The notes under the pieces are model-generated. The model did no database searches. It saw only the letters and a list, made by a program, of their open reading frames with translations, and was not told the DNA's origin. A DNA stretch of 32,488 nt from Alteromonadaceae bacterium (GTDB lineage Bacteria; Pseudomonadota; Gammaproteobacteria; Enterobacterales; Alteromonadaceae). This document shows, in pieces, positions 1 through 10,485 of this stretch (positions within the stretch are counted from its first letter, which is position 1; every line of letters starts with the position of its first letter). Both the position numbers and the translations under genes were made by a program. The stretch is from assembly GCA_013216005.1 (NCBI GenBank), contig JABSOJ010000017.1:1-32488 (forward strand), written 5' to 3'.

Positions 1-620
1 TAGAACAGTTCAATCAAGATTGAACTGCAGGATAGCTATGAATTGTGAACCGTAATGCCTTGAATTTGATCAGTGCCGATAAAACACATTTATCTGGCAT
101 TGTAGAAATGGATGAAACTTTGTTTAGATATTCAGAAAAAGGAAGTCGGCATATATCACGAGACAGCCACAAGCGCGGTAGGGATAAAGCAGGTAAAGGT
201 CGAGCCAAAGGAGATTGGGTTGCAGTACTTGTTGCACGCGATAGACAGCAACAATCCTTTGATAAAAAATTGGAAAGTGCAACCGGGGAAAGTTTATATC
301 AACTTTTAAAAAGTCATATTGATACAGATTCTGTTATTTGTAGTGATGGTTTTAGGTCATATAGTGTATTAGCCAAAAAATTAGGAATGGCTCACAAATT
401 GATAAATTTAACCAAAGGTATCAGGGTAGTAGAAAAAGTCTTCCATATTCAAAATGTTAATTCGTACCACGGAAGACTTCATGGTTGGATGTACCGATTC
501 CACGGTGTAGCAACTAAGTATTTAGACAATTACCTAAGTTGGTTTAGGTTTTTCGAGTTAAATGATAACCCCAATGAAAACAGTTTGTTATTGGCGCAGA
601 CACAGTTAACTGGGACATAG
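1..620 (+). pseudogene. IS1595-family (ISXO2-like) transposase, C-terminal part; N-terminus lies outside the window and an apparent frameshift sits near 44-48
   Basis: ORF 45-620 contains LSGIVEMDET, SEKGSR, VICSDGFRSY, NSYHGRLHGWMYRFHGVATKYLDNYLSWFRFFE, typical of ISXO2-like DDE transposases. Upstream frame 1 reads NSSIKIELQDSYEL then stops at TGA; adding one G (TGG AAC CGT) would join the frames. Confidence 0.75.
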
Positions 621-716
621 CCAATTGAATTAATTAACTTGCCATTTTAAGCTGTTTAAAAATGACCAGTTCTTTATGCTAATTGGTATTAAAGAAGGGT
701 AGTTAAAAACAGGCAA

Positions 717-744
717 AAAAAAACTGACATAAGTCAGTTTTTTA
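717..744 (-). terminator. Intrinsic terminator (A/T-flanked, possibly bidirectional) downstream of rpsT
   Basis: ACTGAC-ATAA-GTCAGT stem flanked by an A run and a T run, about 55 bp past the rpsT stop. Confidence 0.7.
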
Positions 745-796
745 AAATTGGTCATAAAGTTTAATGCAATGATTAAAGCAGAGTTTACAGTATAAA

Positions 797-1057
797 CTAA
801 AGTGCTTTGATTGCTGCATTTATGCGGCTTTTAGAACGAGCTGCTTTGTTTTTATGAATAAGACCTTTGCTTGCGTAACGATCAAGGATCGGAACAGCTG
901 AAGCATATTCTTCTGTTGCTTTTGCTTTGTCACCGGCTTCGATAGCTGCCTTTACTTTTTTCAGTAAAGTGCGCATCATTGAGCGACGGCTTGCATTGTG
1001 TTGACGGCGCTTTTCAGATGTAACTGCGCGCTTCTTAGCAGACTTTGAGTTAGCCAA
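797..1057 (-). CDS. rpsT: 30S ribosomal protein S20
   Basis: [30 protein letters not shown]...[10 protein letters not shown], classic S20; divergent from murJ as in other gammaproteobacteria. Confidence 0.97.
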   Translation of the reverse strand: MANSKSAKKRAVTSEKRRQHNASRRSMMRTLLKKVKAAIEAGDKAKATEEYASAVPILDRYASKGLIHKNKAARSKSRINAAIKAL

Positions 1058-1371
1058 GGTGAACTCCTAAAATGGTTAAATATAGCTTAAATTTAAGGCG
1101 ACGAAATATGCCTGTTTTTACATTAAATGTCAAACGATTTTTGTTGTTAAATTCTATATTGTTTGAATCTTACCGCGTATATCGAAGACCTATGCTGTGA
1201 ATGGCTGCAAGTATACACGGTTTGTGCTTTAAGCAATATTGAATATTTATTTTCTTGTCTATAAAGATAAAATAAATACATAATAGCGCTTGCTGGTGTC
1301 CATCCACAAACGGATGTCTACTACGGATGTTCTACCGACACGCCTGCGTTTCAGGACCAATACTAGCTAAA

Positions 1372-1528
1372 ACTCGATTCCGCAGTTTTTAGAAGTTGAC
1401 TTTTAAAAACTATTTAAAAACATATTGTTATATAACAGCTAACAATCCTTAAATATTTACAGAAAAGTGCAAGTCTATGAAATTTAGATGTTCACAAATG
1501 TCAATAATAAAAAACTGCGGAATCGAGT
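1372..1528. repeat. 157-bp segment with 19-bp perfect inverted terminal repeats (MITE-like or invertible element)
   Basis: ACTCGATTCCGCAGTTTTT (1372-1390) and its exact reverse complement AAAAACTGCGGAATCGAGT (1510-1528). Confidence 0.75.
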
Positions 1529-1575
1529 AAAAAGTAATTAACGATAGACTACAAAATGTTAAAGAGGCCGTTTTT

Positions 1576-3150
1576 TTGAGTAAAAAGTTAATCAAGTCTG
1601 GATTGATTGTAAGTATCATGACATTTATTTCCCGTATACTTGGCTTGGTTCGAGATGTGGTTATTGCCAATATTATGGGGGCGGGTGCGTCAGCAGATGT
1701 ATTTCTTGTTGCTAACAAAATTCCAAATTTTTTACGGCGTTTATTTGCTGAAGGTGCTTTTGCTCAGGCTTTCATTCCTGTATTAAGTGAATATCAAGAT
1801 AAAGATGAACAAAACGGTACCAATGATACTCAACTGTTAATTGCTCAGGTCTCCGGAACATTAGGCGTTCTCGTTACTCTGGTAACTTTGTTTGGGGTAT
1901 TGGCTTCACCCTTGATTATGATCTTGTTTGGTGGTGGCTGGTTTGTCGACTGGCTGAATGATGGCCCAGATAGCGGTAAGTTTGAACTAGCATCTACTTT
2001 GCTTAAAATTACGTTTCCTTATTTGTTGTTTATCAGTTTTACTGCCCTCGCCGGAGCAATTTTAAATACGTTAGGGAAATTTGCGGTTTCAGCATTTACT
2101 CCTGTGTTATTGAATGTTTGTATTATTTTAATGGCTGTTTATGGCTCGTCTTCATTTGATGAACCCGCTTTTGCTTTAGCGTGGGGGGTTTTTTTGGGAG
2201 GGCTTGTACAGTTTGCTTTTCAAATTCCTTTCTTGATACAAGCAAAAGTTTTAGTTAAACCTCAGTGGGGGTGGTCTTCACCCGGGGTTATTAAAATGCG
2301 TCGATTAATGTTGCCCGCGCTTTTTGGTGTTTCAGTAACTCAAATTAATTTATTACTTGATACACAAATAGCCACTTGGCTTGTTACCGGTTCGCCAAGT
2401 TGGTTGTATTACGCTGATCGCTTGCTGGAATTTCCTCTCGGGCTTTTTGGTATTGGTATTGCTACTGTTATTTTACCAAGTTTAGCTAAGTTACATACCA
2501 GAAAAAATGATGGCGAATTCACACAAACGCTTGATTGGGGGATTCGAATTATCAATTTATTTGGTTGGCCGGCACTAGCAGGGTTGATGGTTTTAGCGCA
2601 ACCGATAATTATGGTGCTGTTTATGCGGGGTGAATTTAGTCAACATGATGTTATGCAAGTTTCTTTTGCTTTGTTTGCTTATATGTCTGGTTTAGTCAGC
2701 TTTATGTTTATTAAAGTCCTGGCACCAGGTTATTACGCCCGTCACGATACTAAAACTCCGGTCAGAATTGGTATTAAAGCTATGGTGGCGAATATGGTAT
2801 TTAACTTAATGTTAGCGCCATTTTTGGGTTATGTTGGTCTGGCGCTTGCGACTACTTTGTCTGCGACGTTAAATGCAGTACTTCTGTATCAAGGGTTGAA
2901 GCATCTGGGGATTTATCAATTTTCTAGTCAAACACGTGCATTTATTGTTAAGTTACTCGTATCTGCAGGTGTTATGGCTGCTGTGGTCTTTCAATTATCA
3001 CCCCCATTTGAAATTTGGCTTGAATTAAGTTTTATTCAGCAGCTGACCAAACTAATATTTTGTATAACATGTGGAGTGTTGAGTTATTTTGCTTGTGTTT
3101 TCCTTTTTGGAATTCGCCTTAAAGATCTTAAATTAGGCGCAGCAGGATAA
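1576..3150 (+). CDS. murJ: Lipid II flippase MurJ (MviN)
   Basis: 524 aa multi-TM protein; SKKLIKSGLIVSIMTFISRILGLVRDVVIANIMGAGASADVFLVANKIPNFLRRLFAEGAFAQAFIPVLSEY is the MurJ N-terminus; TTG start. Confidence 0.96.
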   Translation: MSKKLIKSGLIVSIMTFISRILGLVRDVVIANIMGAGASADVFLVANKIPNFLRRLFAEGAFAQAFIPVLSEYQDKDEQNGTNDTQLLIAQVSGTLGVLVTLVTLFGVLASPLIMILFGGGWFVDWLNDGPDSGKFELASTLLKITFPYLLFISFTALAGAILNTLGKFAVSAFTPVLLNVCIILMAVYGSSSFDEPAFALAWGVFLGGLVQFAFQIPFLIQAKVLVKPQWGWSSPGVIKMRRLMLPALFGVSVTQINLLLDTQIATWLVTGSPSWLYYADRLLEFPLGLFGIGIATVILPSLAKLHTRKNDGEFTQTLDWGIRIINLFGWPALAGLMVLAQPIIMVLFMRGEFSQHDVMQVSFALFAYMSGLVSFMFIKVLAPGYYARHDTKTPVRIGIKAMVANMVFNLMLAPFLGYVGLALATTLSATLNAVLLYQGLKHLGIYQFSSQTRAFIVKLLVSAGVMAAVVFQLSPPFEIWLELSFIQQLTKLIFCITCGVLSYFACVFLFGIRLKDLKLGAAG

Positions 3151-3308
3151 ATATTTCGATCAAATTACCTATCTATGCTGATTCTTCTGGCATACTGATA
3201 TATAATTTGGCGGTTTTTTATTATTTAGTGGTTATTTATATCTTTGATAACGGCTAATTTCAGCCATTATTTTTTTTAACTATTTTTTAAGCAAGGTTTC
3301 ATCTTTAC

Positions 3309-4274
3309 ATGCAGTTAGTTCGTGGTATACACAATATTAAACCCGCTGATTATGGTTGTGTTTTAACTATAGGTAACTTCGATGGTGTCCATTTAGGCCA
3401 CCGTCAGGTTATTGCTGCTTTGGTGGCCAAGGCTAAAGCATTGAACTGTGTCGCTGCTGTGTTGGTTTTTGAACCTCAGCCGCAAGAACTTTTTTCTCCG
3501 GAAAAAGCACCAGCTAGGTTGTGCCGTTTACGTGACAAGTATAATTTACTTGAAAGCCTTGGTGTTGAACGACTTATTTGCGTTAATTTCAATCATAAAT
3601 TTGCCAGCCAGAGTGCTGAACAATTTATTGAACATTTATTGGTTAAAAGTTTAGGGATTAAACATTTAATTGTTGGTGATGATTTTCATTTTGGTAAAAA
3701 TCGCATCGGTAATTTTAATATGCTTTGCCATGAAGGCAAAAAGTTTGGTTTTGATGTTACGGATACCGCTAGTTATAAAGTCTCTGATTGCAGAATAAGT
3801 AGTACAGAAATTCGTTATGCTTTAGAACAAGATAATTTAGCGGATGCTGAACAAATGCTTGGGCGTCCTTATTCTATTATGGGCCGTGTATTTCACGGAG
3901 ATAAACGGGGAAGGGAATTAGGTTTCCCAACGGCAAACGTATTGTTAAAACGGCGACTATCACCTGTTTCCGGCGTTTATGCTGTGCGGGTCAATTTGCT
4001 AAAAGGTAAGACAAGCGAAACATTTTATGGTGTAGCCAATATTGGTGCTAGACCTACAGTTGCCGGGATCAGGCAACAACTTGAAGTACATATTTTTGAT
4101 TTTGATGCTGATTTATACGGACAGACTATTGAAGTGGTAATGTTGAAAAAACTTCGTGCAGAAATGAAGTTTGATTCGTTATCCAGTTTGACGCAACAAA
4201 TCAGCAAAGACAGTGAACAAGCTCGTATTTACGTAACAAATAGTTTACAAGAAAATACGCAATATTCTTTTTAG
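3309..4274 (+). CDS. ribF: Bifunctional riboflavin kinase/FAD synthetase
   Basis: MQLVRGIHNI...VLTIGNFDGVHLGHRQV and GDKRGRELGFPTANV motifs; upstream of ileS. Confidence 0.97.
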   Translation: MQLVRGIHNIKPADYGCVLTIGNFDGVHLGHRQVIAALVAKAKALNCVAAVLVFEPQPQELFSPEKAPARLCRLRDKYNLLESLGVERLICVNFNHKFASQSAEQFIEHLLVKSLGIKHLIVGDDFHFGKNRIGNFNMLCHEGKKFGFDVTDTASYKVSDCRISSTEIRYALEQDNLADAEQMLGRPYSIMGRVFHGDKRGRELGFPTANVLLKRRLSPVSGVYAVRVNLLKGKTSETFYGVANIGARPTVAGIRQQLEVHIFDFDADLYGQTIEVVMLKKLRAEMKFDSLSSLTQQISKDSEQARIYVTNSLQENTQYSF

Positions 4275-4305
4275 AGTCGGTTTTTAGATACGGATAATAT
4301 TTTAA

Positions 4306-7155
4306 ATGAGTGATTACAAACATACCTTGAATTTACCATCTACCTCTTTCGCGATGAAAGGTAATATGGCAAATCGTGAACCACAGATGCTGAAAGATTG
4401 GGCGGAAAAAGATCTTTATGGCCAAATCCGCACCGCAAAAAAAGGTAAGAAATCATTTATTCTACATGATGGGCCTCCCTACGCGAATGGCAATATTCAT
4501 TTAGGGCATGCGCTTAATAAAATTTTAAAAGACATTATTGTTAAATCAAAAACGCTGTCCGACTTCAATTCACCTTATGTTCCTGGTTGGGATTGTCACG
4601 GTTTACCGATTGAATTAATGGTTGAAAAGAAAGTAGGCAAACCTGGTCACAAAGTTTCGGCCAGTGTTTTTCGTGAAAAGTGTCGTGAATATGCTGCTAA
4701 GCAGGTCAACGGCCAGCGGGAAGATTTCAAACGTTTAGGTATCTTTGCTGATTGGGATAAACCGTATTTAACGATGGATTTTGAGACTGAAGCGAATATT
4801 ATTCGTGCTTTAGGTAAAATCGCTGAAAATGGGCATTTGCATCAAGGTTTCAAACCTGTGCATTGGTGTACAGATTGTGGTTCTTCTTTGGCTGAAGCTG
4901 AAGTGGAATACAAAGATAAACAATCACCGGCAATCGATGTTGCTTTTAAAGTACAGGATGAAGCTGTTGCTGATAAATTTTCACATCCTGAAAATCATGT
5001 GGGCGAAGGTGATATTGCCATTGTTATCTGGACAACAACCCCTTGGACATTACCCGCTAACCGTGCTGTATCAGTTCATCCTGACGTTGAATATACTTTG
5101 GTGCAGTGTGAAACTGAGCTAGGTAATAAACGTTTGATTATAGCGTCTGATTTGGTTAGCTCGTGCATGGATCGTTTTGGTATTGATAAATATCATGCAC
5201 TGGGTTTTTGTAAAGGTGCTGAGCTTGATTTAGTACAGATAAAACATCCATTTTATGATTTTTCGGTGCCTATTATTTTAGGTGACCATGTTACTACTGA
5301 ATCAGGCACTGGTTGTGTACATACAGCCCCGGGCCATGGTGTTGATGATTTTGTTGTAGGTAAGCAATACGGTTTGGAAGTTGCTAATCCTGTCGGCGCT
5401 AACGGTGTTTATTTAGAAGATACAAAACTGTTCGCCGGCCAGCATGTCTTTAAAGCTAACGTCAATGTTATTGAAGTATTGAAAGAACATGGCGCTTTGT
5501 TACATCATCATGCCATTGAACATTCTTATCCTCATTGCTGGCGTCACAAAACACCACTTATTTTTCGTGCTACACCACAATGGTTTATCAGCATGGACAA
5601 GCAGAAATTACGTGATGCTTCGTTAGCTGAAATCAAAAATACTCAATGGATCCCTGATTGGGGTCAAAGAAGAATTGAATTAATGGTAGAAGGTCGCCCG
5701 GATTGGTGTATCTCTCGTCAGAGAACCTGGGGTGTACCAATGGCCTTGTTTATTCATAAAGATACGGGTGCATTGCATCCCCGCAGTATTGAATTGATTG
5801 AACAAGTTGCTAAACGAGTAGAGAAGTCAGGTATCCAGGCATGGTTTGATATGGATGCCGCAGAACTGATTGGTGAAGATGCTAAAGAATACGTAAAAGT
5901 AGCTGATACTTTAGATGTATGGTTTGATTCGGGTGTGACGCATTCTTCAGTTATTGATGCCCGTGAAGAATTTGACGGCCCTGCTGATATATATCTTGAA
6001 GGTTCAGATCAACATCGCGGTTGGTTTATGTCATCTATGATTTCAGCTGTTGCAATGAATGGTAAAGCGCCATACAAGCAAGTGCTTACTCATGGTTTTA
6101 CTGTTGATGTTAACGGTTATAAAATGTCGAAATCACTAGGCAATGTGATCACACCTTCTGAAGTTACCAATAAATTGGGTGCCGATGTTCTACGTTTATG
6201 GGTAGCTTCGGTTAACTATACGCAAGAAATTACTGTTTCAGATGAAATATTTAAACGTCAGGCAGACGCATATCGCCGTATTCGTAATACATCACGTTTC
6301 TTACTTGCTAACTTAACTGGTTTTGAACCGTCTAAGGACACTGTTGCATTTGAAGACATGGTGGCACTGGATCGTTGGGCCGTTGGCCGTGCTGCACAAT
6401 TGCAAGAAGAAATTGTTGCTGCTTATGACGAATATGAATTTCATGTAGTTGTTCATAAATTAATGAATTTCTGTACGAATGAGTTAGGTGGTTTCTACCT
6501 GGATATTATTAAAGATCGGCAGTATACGTCGAAAACTGACAGTGTTGCCCGTCGTTCGTGTCAAACGGCTATTTACCTTATTGCTGAAGCGATGACCCGT
6601 TGGATGGCGCCGATTTTATCTTTTACAGCGCAAGAAATCTGGAAGGCGTTACCGAATTCAGCTTCAGGTAAAGAACGTGAAGAATTTGTATTTACAGGTG
6701 TATGGTTTGACGGTTTAGAGATGTTACCTGTTGATGTTCAATTGAATAATGATTATTGGAACGATTTATTGTCAGTTCGTGCCGAAGTAAACAGAGTATT
6801 GGAATTAGCCCGTAAAGAAAAACAATTGGGTAAGGCACTTGAAGCTCAAGTAACTTTATATGCAACACAGGCTTTAGCCACTAAGCTGTTGGTTTTAGGA
6901 GAAGAATTGCCTTTTGTATTGATTACTTCCAAAGCATCAGTTGAAGTTGTTACGGGTGCTCCAGAAAATATTGAAGGTCTTAACGAGACAGACGTTGAAG
7001 GTTTATGGCTTAAAGTTGCCCCTTCAACAGGAACTAAATGTGAACGTTGTTGGCATTTGACAGATGATATTGGCCAACATGAAGTTCACAGTGGTATTTG
7101 TGGTCGTTGTATTACTAATATTGAAGGCGAAGGTGAAGTTCGTCAATTTGCTTAA
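4306..7155 (+). CDS. ileS: Isoleucyl-tRNA synthetase
   Basis: 949 aa; [23 protein letters not shown] (HIGH) and KMSKSLGN (KMSKS); C-terminal zinc finger CERCWH...CGRC. Confidence 0.99.
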   Translation: MSDYKHTLNLPSTSFAMKGNMANREPQMLKDWAEKDLYGQIRTAKKGKKSFILHDGPPYANGNIHLGHALNKILKDIIVKSKTLSDFNSPYVPGWDCHGLPIELMVEKKVGKPGHKVSASVFREKCREYAAKQVNGQREDFKRLGIFADWDKPYLTMDFETEANIIRALGKIAENGHLHQGFKPVHWCTDCGSSLAEAEVEYKDKQSPAIDVAFKVQDEAVADKFSHPENHVGEGDIAIVIWTTTPWTLPANRAVSVHPDVEYTLVQCETELGNKRLIIASDLVSSCMDRFGIDKYHALGFCKGAELDLVQIKHPFYDFSVPIILGDHVTTESGTGCVHTAPGHGVDDFVVGKQYGLEVANPVGANGVYLEDTKLFAGQHVFKANVNVIEVLKEHGALLHHHAIEHSYPHCWRHKTPLIFRATPQWFISMDKQKLRDASLAEIKNTQWIPDWGQRRIELMVEGRPDWCISRQRTWGVPMALFIHKDTGALHPRSIELIEQVAKRVEKSGIQAWFDMDAAELIGEDAKEYVKVADTLDVWFDSGVTHSSVIDAREEFDGPADIYLEGSDQHRGWFMSSMISAVAMNGKAPYKQVLTHGFTVDVNGYKMSKSLGNVITPSEVTNKLGADVLRLWVASVNYTQEITVSDEIFKRQADAYRRIRNTSRFLLANLTGFEPSKDTVAFEDMVALDRWAVGRAAQLQEEIVAAYDEYEFHVVVHKLMNFCTNELGGFYLDIIKDRQYTSKTDSVARRSCQTAIYLIAEAMTRWMAPILSFTAQEIWKALPNSASGKEREEFVFTGVWFDGLEMLPVDVQLNNDYWNDLLSVRAEVNRVLELARKEKQLGKALEAQVTLYATQALATKLLVLGEELPFVLITSKASVEVVTGAPENIEGLNETDVEGLWLKVAPSTGTKCERCWHLTDDIGQHEVHSGICGRCITNIEGEGEVRQFA

Positions 7156-7223
7156 TGTTATCTGATAGAAAATAATCAGATACGTTAATATAATTTTTAC
7201 CGTACAGGTCAATAGGAACACCA

Positions 7224-7271
7224 TAATCGCTTGTTGCAGTTAATCGCTTGTTGCAACTGTAGCAAGTGATT
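7224..7271. repeat. 17-bp tandem duplication with overlapping imperfect hairpin, ileS-lspA intergenic
   Basis: TAATCGCTTGTTGCAGT (7224-7240) followed by TAATCGCTTGTTGCAAC (7241-7257), then AGCAAGTGATT, near-complementary to AATCGCTTGTT. Confidence 0.7.
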
Positions 7272-7329
7272 TTAGCAATAGATTGCAGCAGAGTGCGCCT
7301 ATTTAGACTACAAGTCATGAGATAGAGCT

Positions 7330-7869
7330 ATGATGAATTCAAATACTTCTCCGAATATGAAATTTCCTATAAAGCAGTCTGGCTTACGCTGGATTTGGTT
7401 GACTCTGCTTTGTTTGGTGGTTGATCAAGTCAGCAAACAATGGGTTGTGGGTTCAATGGAACTCTATCAATCTATTAATGTTTTGCCTTTTTTTGATATT
7501 CGATATGTTCATAATCCCGGTGCTGCATTTAGCTTTTTAGCAGATCAAGGTGGTTGGCAGCGTTGGTTTTTTACTGTTATTGCCGTAATAGCCAGTATTA
7601 TATTTATTGTTTGGATGGCTAAAACGCCTAAAGAACAGAAAACACTGAGTATTGCTTTTGCGTTAATGCTGAGTGGTGCATTAGGTAATTTAATTGATCG
7701 GGTTATGTATGGTTACGTTATCGATTTTTTAGATTTTTATCTTTGTGGAACACACTGGCCAGCATTTAATGTGGCAGATTCTATGATATTTATTGGTGCA
7801 GCATTGATGATTATTGATTCATTCAAGAGTCATGCGGATGATAAAAAAATCAGCAAAATCCAATCATAG
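7330..7869 (+). CDS. lspA: Signal peptidase II (prolipoprotein signal peptidase)
   Basis: LVVDQVSKQWV, VHNPGAAFSFL, GALGNLIDRVMYGYVIDFLDFY, FNVADSMIF catalytic motifs; follows ileS. Confidence 0.98.
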   Translation: MMNSNTSPNMKFPIKQSGLRWIWLTLLCLVVDQVSKQWVVGSMELYQSINVLPFFDIRYVHNPGAAFSFLADQGGWQRWFFTVIAVIASIIFIVWMAKTPKEQKTLSIAFALMLSGALGNLIDRVMYGYVIDFLDFYLCGTHWPAFNVADSMIFIGAALMIIDSFKSHADDKKISKIQS

Positions 7870-8014
7870 AAATAATAGTGAAAATTAGTAAAAGTAATGG
7901 AAAATAGGGCACCAATCAAACCGGGTAACAGTTCATATTTGTGTATTGTCATGTTTAAGTTGATACAGTCTAGAGCCTGTATAGGTTTGAACTCATGTAA
8001 ATTAACAGAAAACA

Positions 8015-8524
8015 TTGTTGAACTGTAACCCTAATTTAGCCTATATGGTCAGTGCCGAAAATAGTGAAAAAATGATGAAAGAGTTAGAAACTGTAGATAA
8101 GTTAGTAGAGAAAAATTCCGAGATTATTGTTCATATAACGATGAAACTTTCTGATGGTTCGGCTGCAGATAGTACCAAAGTTAATAATAAACCAGCAAAA
8201 ATTATTATGGGCGACGCGAGTATTTCACCTGCTTTCGAAGAGCAGTTATTAGGGTTGAAAGCGGGCGAAAATAAAGAATTCACCCTCACGGCAGTTGACG
8301 CTTTTGGGGAACCTAACCCGGATAATATCCATTATATGGATATAAATAAATTTACCAGTGAAGCGCCTGCAAAAGTCGGCAATATTATTACATTTACTCA
8401 GCCGGGTGGTGAATTACCCGGTATGATTAAAGAAGTCTCAGGTACATCGGTAACGATTGATTTTAATCACCCTTTAGCAGGGCAAGACGTTACTTTTGTT
8501 ATTGATCTTATTGAAGTACTTTAG
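8015..8524 (+). CDS. fkpB: FKBP-type peptidyl-prolyl cis-trans isomerase (SlpA/FkpB); start codon uncertain, an internal ATG near 8072 is possible
   Basis: [18 protein letters not shown]...[18 protein letters not shown]...[19 protein letters not shown]; lies between lspA and ispH as in E. coli. Confidence 0.93.
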   Translation: MLNCNPNLAYMVSAENSEKMMKELETVDKLVEKNSEIIVHITMKLSDGSAADSTKVNNKPAKIIMGDASISPAFEEQLLGLKAGENKEFTLTAVDAFGEPNPDNIHYMDINKFTSEAPAKVGNIITFTQPGGELPGMIKEVSGTSVTIDFNHPLAGQDVTFVIDLIEVL

Positions 8525-8544
8525 CGAAAAGGGGTAGAAAAATC

Positions 8545-9474
8545 ATGAAAATTATTTTAGCAAATCCTAGAGGTTTTTGTGCGGGGGTTGATCGGGCCAT
8601 CAGTATTGTCGATCGTGCTTTAGATTTATTTTCTGCACCAATATATGTTCGTCATGAAGTGGTGCATAACAAATTTGTTGTCGATGGTTTAAAAGAGCGT
8701 GGTGCAATATTTGTTGATGAATTAGATGAAATACCTGATGACAGTACGGTTATATTCAGCGCACACGGTGTATCTAAAGCCGTTCGGAATCAGGCAAAAG
8801 AACGCGGCCTGAAGGTCTTTGATGCAACCTGTCCATTAGTGACTAAAGTGCATATGGAAGTTTCAAGAGCGAGTCGTCAACATGTTGAATGTATTTTAAT
8901 TGGCCATGCTGGACATCCTGAAGTAGAAGGGACAATGGGCCAGTATGAAAGCGAGGAAGGCGGGATTTATCTGATTGAATCGGTTGAAGATGTAAATAAA
9001 CTCAGTGTGAAAAATGCGGACAAATTATATTTTTCCAGCCAGACAACACTATCGGTTGACGATACCAGTGATATTATCGAAGCTTTAGTCGCTAAATATC
9101 CAAACATTGAAGGGCCACGCAAAGATGATATTTGCTATGCCACTCAAAATCGTCAAGATGCTGTAAGGGCAATTGCTGAAAAAGTAGATTTACTACTGGT
9201 TGTCGGTGCCAAAAATAGTTCGAATTCTAATCGGTTGAGAGAAGTCGCTGAAAAAATGGGTACAACAGCCTATTTGATTGATACCGCAGAAAATATTGAA
9301 CCAGCGTGGTTAGAATCGGTTAAATGTATTGGTGTTACCGCCGGAGCATCGGCACCAGCTATTTTGGTTAAACAAGTCGTTGATGCATTAAAAACCTTTG
9401 GTGGTGAAGAAGTTATTGAACATGCTGGTCGTGAAGAAAATATTGTATTTGCACTACCGACGCAGTTGCGCTAA
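8545..9474 (+). CDS. ispH: 4-hydroxy-3-methylbut-2-enyl diphosphate reductase
   Basis: [26 protein letters not shown]...[13 protein letters not shown]...[11 protein letters not shown]. Confidence 0.99.
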   Translation: MKIILANPRGFCAGVDRAISIVDRALDLFSAPIYVRHEVVHNKFVVDGLKERGAIFVDELDEIPDDSTVIFSAHGVSKAVRNQAKERGLKVFDATCPLVTKVHMEVSRASRQHVECILIGHAGHPEVEGTMGQYESEEGGIYLIESVEDVNKLSVKNADKLYFSSQTTLSVDDTSDIIEALVAKYPNIEGPRKDDICYATQNRQDAVRAIAEKVDLLLVVGAKNSSNSNRLREVAEKMGTTAYLIDTAENIEPAWLESVKCIGVTAGASAPAILVKQVVDALKTFGGEEVIEHAGREENIVFALPTQLR

Positions 9475-9506
9475 TCTTAAAGGAGGTTAAAATTTAAACA
9501 GTAACT

Positions 9507-9576
9507 TGTGTTTTTTCTTAACACTGTGTTTATTAATACAGCGTTTTTTAATAGAGTGTTCTTTAACACACAGTTG
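9507..9576. repeat. Degenerate ~15-bp tandem repeat (3 units plus flanking partials), including a terminator-like hairpin
   Basis: TGTGTTTATTAATAC / AGCGTTTTTTAATAG / AGTGTTCTTTAACAC at 9525-9569, preceded by TGTGTTTTTTCTTAACAC. ACACTGT...ACAGCGT followed by TTTTTT (about 9520-9551) could terminate ispH. Confidence 0.55.
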
Positions 9577-9853
9577 ATATTACGGAATGTAAGTTAGTTG
9601 TTTAAACTTTGAAGTTAATTAGGAAAATGAGCAGTGGCATTGTTTTGGGATAAAAAGCTGTTCATTTAAAGGATGAAAAGGTATGCGTTAATGCTGTTCA
9701 CGTTAGTGATTTTTAACACATATAGTTTTACACACAGGGTATTTTGCAATGGCAGAATTGACCCGGTCTTTTGTGTATTTAAAAAAGTTTATATAAATAA
9801 TTGTTTTTCAAAATTAAGCCCCCCTAACATTTTCACCCTTCTTGGGAGGTTTT

Positions 9854-10477
9854 GTGTTGCCAAAGATTAATCGTTCACATCAAAACTGTTTACATCAAGG
9901 AAAGTCACGTCAAAAAGGGCTGACCTTAATTGAAGTTATGGTTGCCTTCTTTATTCTTGTTACGGGGATTTTAGGCGCTGTTGCTATGCAAGCAAGTTCC
10001 AAGAAAGGCAGTTTTGATGCGATGCAAAGGTCAGTTGCTTCTTCATTGGCCCAAGATATTCTTGAACGGATGCGCAGTAATAGTTCTTCGATTGCTGTTT
10101 TAGAAGCATATGAAGGTACTTATGGCGCTACGTTGAATGCTGTTCCTGAAATCAGGTGTAATTCTGCAGATTCTTTATGTTCAAATCAAAATATGGTTGT
10201 GAATGATTTATATGAGTGGGAGTTGGGCATCATGGGTGCCGATGTTAAAAATGGTGAGGATTCTACAGGAGGTTTACTTGATGGTTCAGCTTGCATTACA
10301 CATCTTAATAATCAGGTCAGGATAGTCATCAGTTGGCAAGGTCGAGAGGCAACATCAGATGCTTACTCAGCTGCCGATTATAATTCTCAACAAGCCAATC
10401 TTTCTGCTTTAGCTGCATCTTGTGGTCAGGCAGGTAATAAACGTCGCCAAGTAGCGATTGAAGCTTTTATTTTTTAG
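9854..10477 (+). CDS. pilV: Minor pilin PilV
   Basis: Prepilin motif RQKG|LTLIEVMVAFFILVTGILGAVAMQ; GTG start at 9854 preceded by GGGAGG; first gene of pilV-W-X-Y1-E order. Confidence 0.9.
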   Translation: MLPKINRSHQNCLHQGKSRQKGLTLIEVMVAFFILVTGILGAVAMQASSKKGSFDAMQRSVASSLAQDILERMRSNSSSIAVLEAYEGTYGATLNAVPEIRCNSADSLCSNQNMVVNDLYEWELGIMGADVKNGEDSTGGLLDGSACITHLNNQVRIVISWQGREATSDAYSAADYNSQQANLSALAASCGQAGNKRRQVAIEAFIF

Positions 10478-10485
10478 AGTAAGTT

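Noticed and set aside
9673-9870. 65-aa ORF between ispH and pilV
   Set aside because: No recognisable domain; overlaps the pilV RBS/start and has AT-rich, non-coding-like composition.
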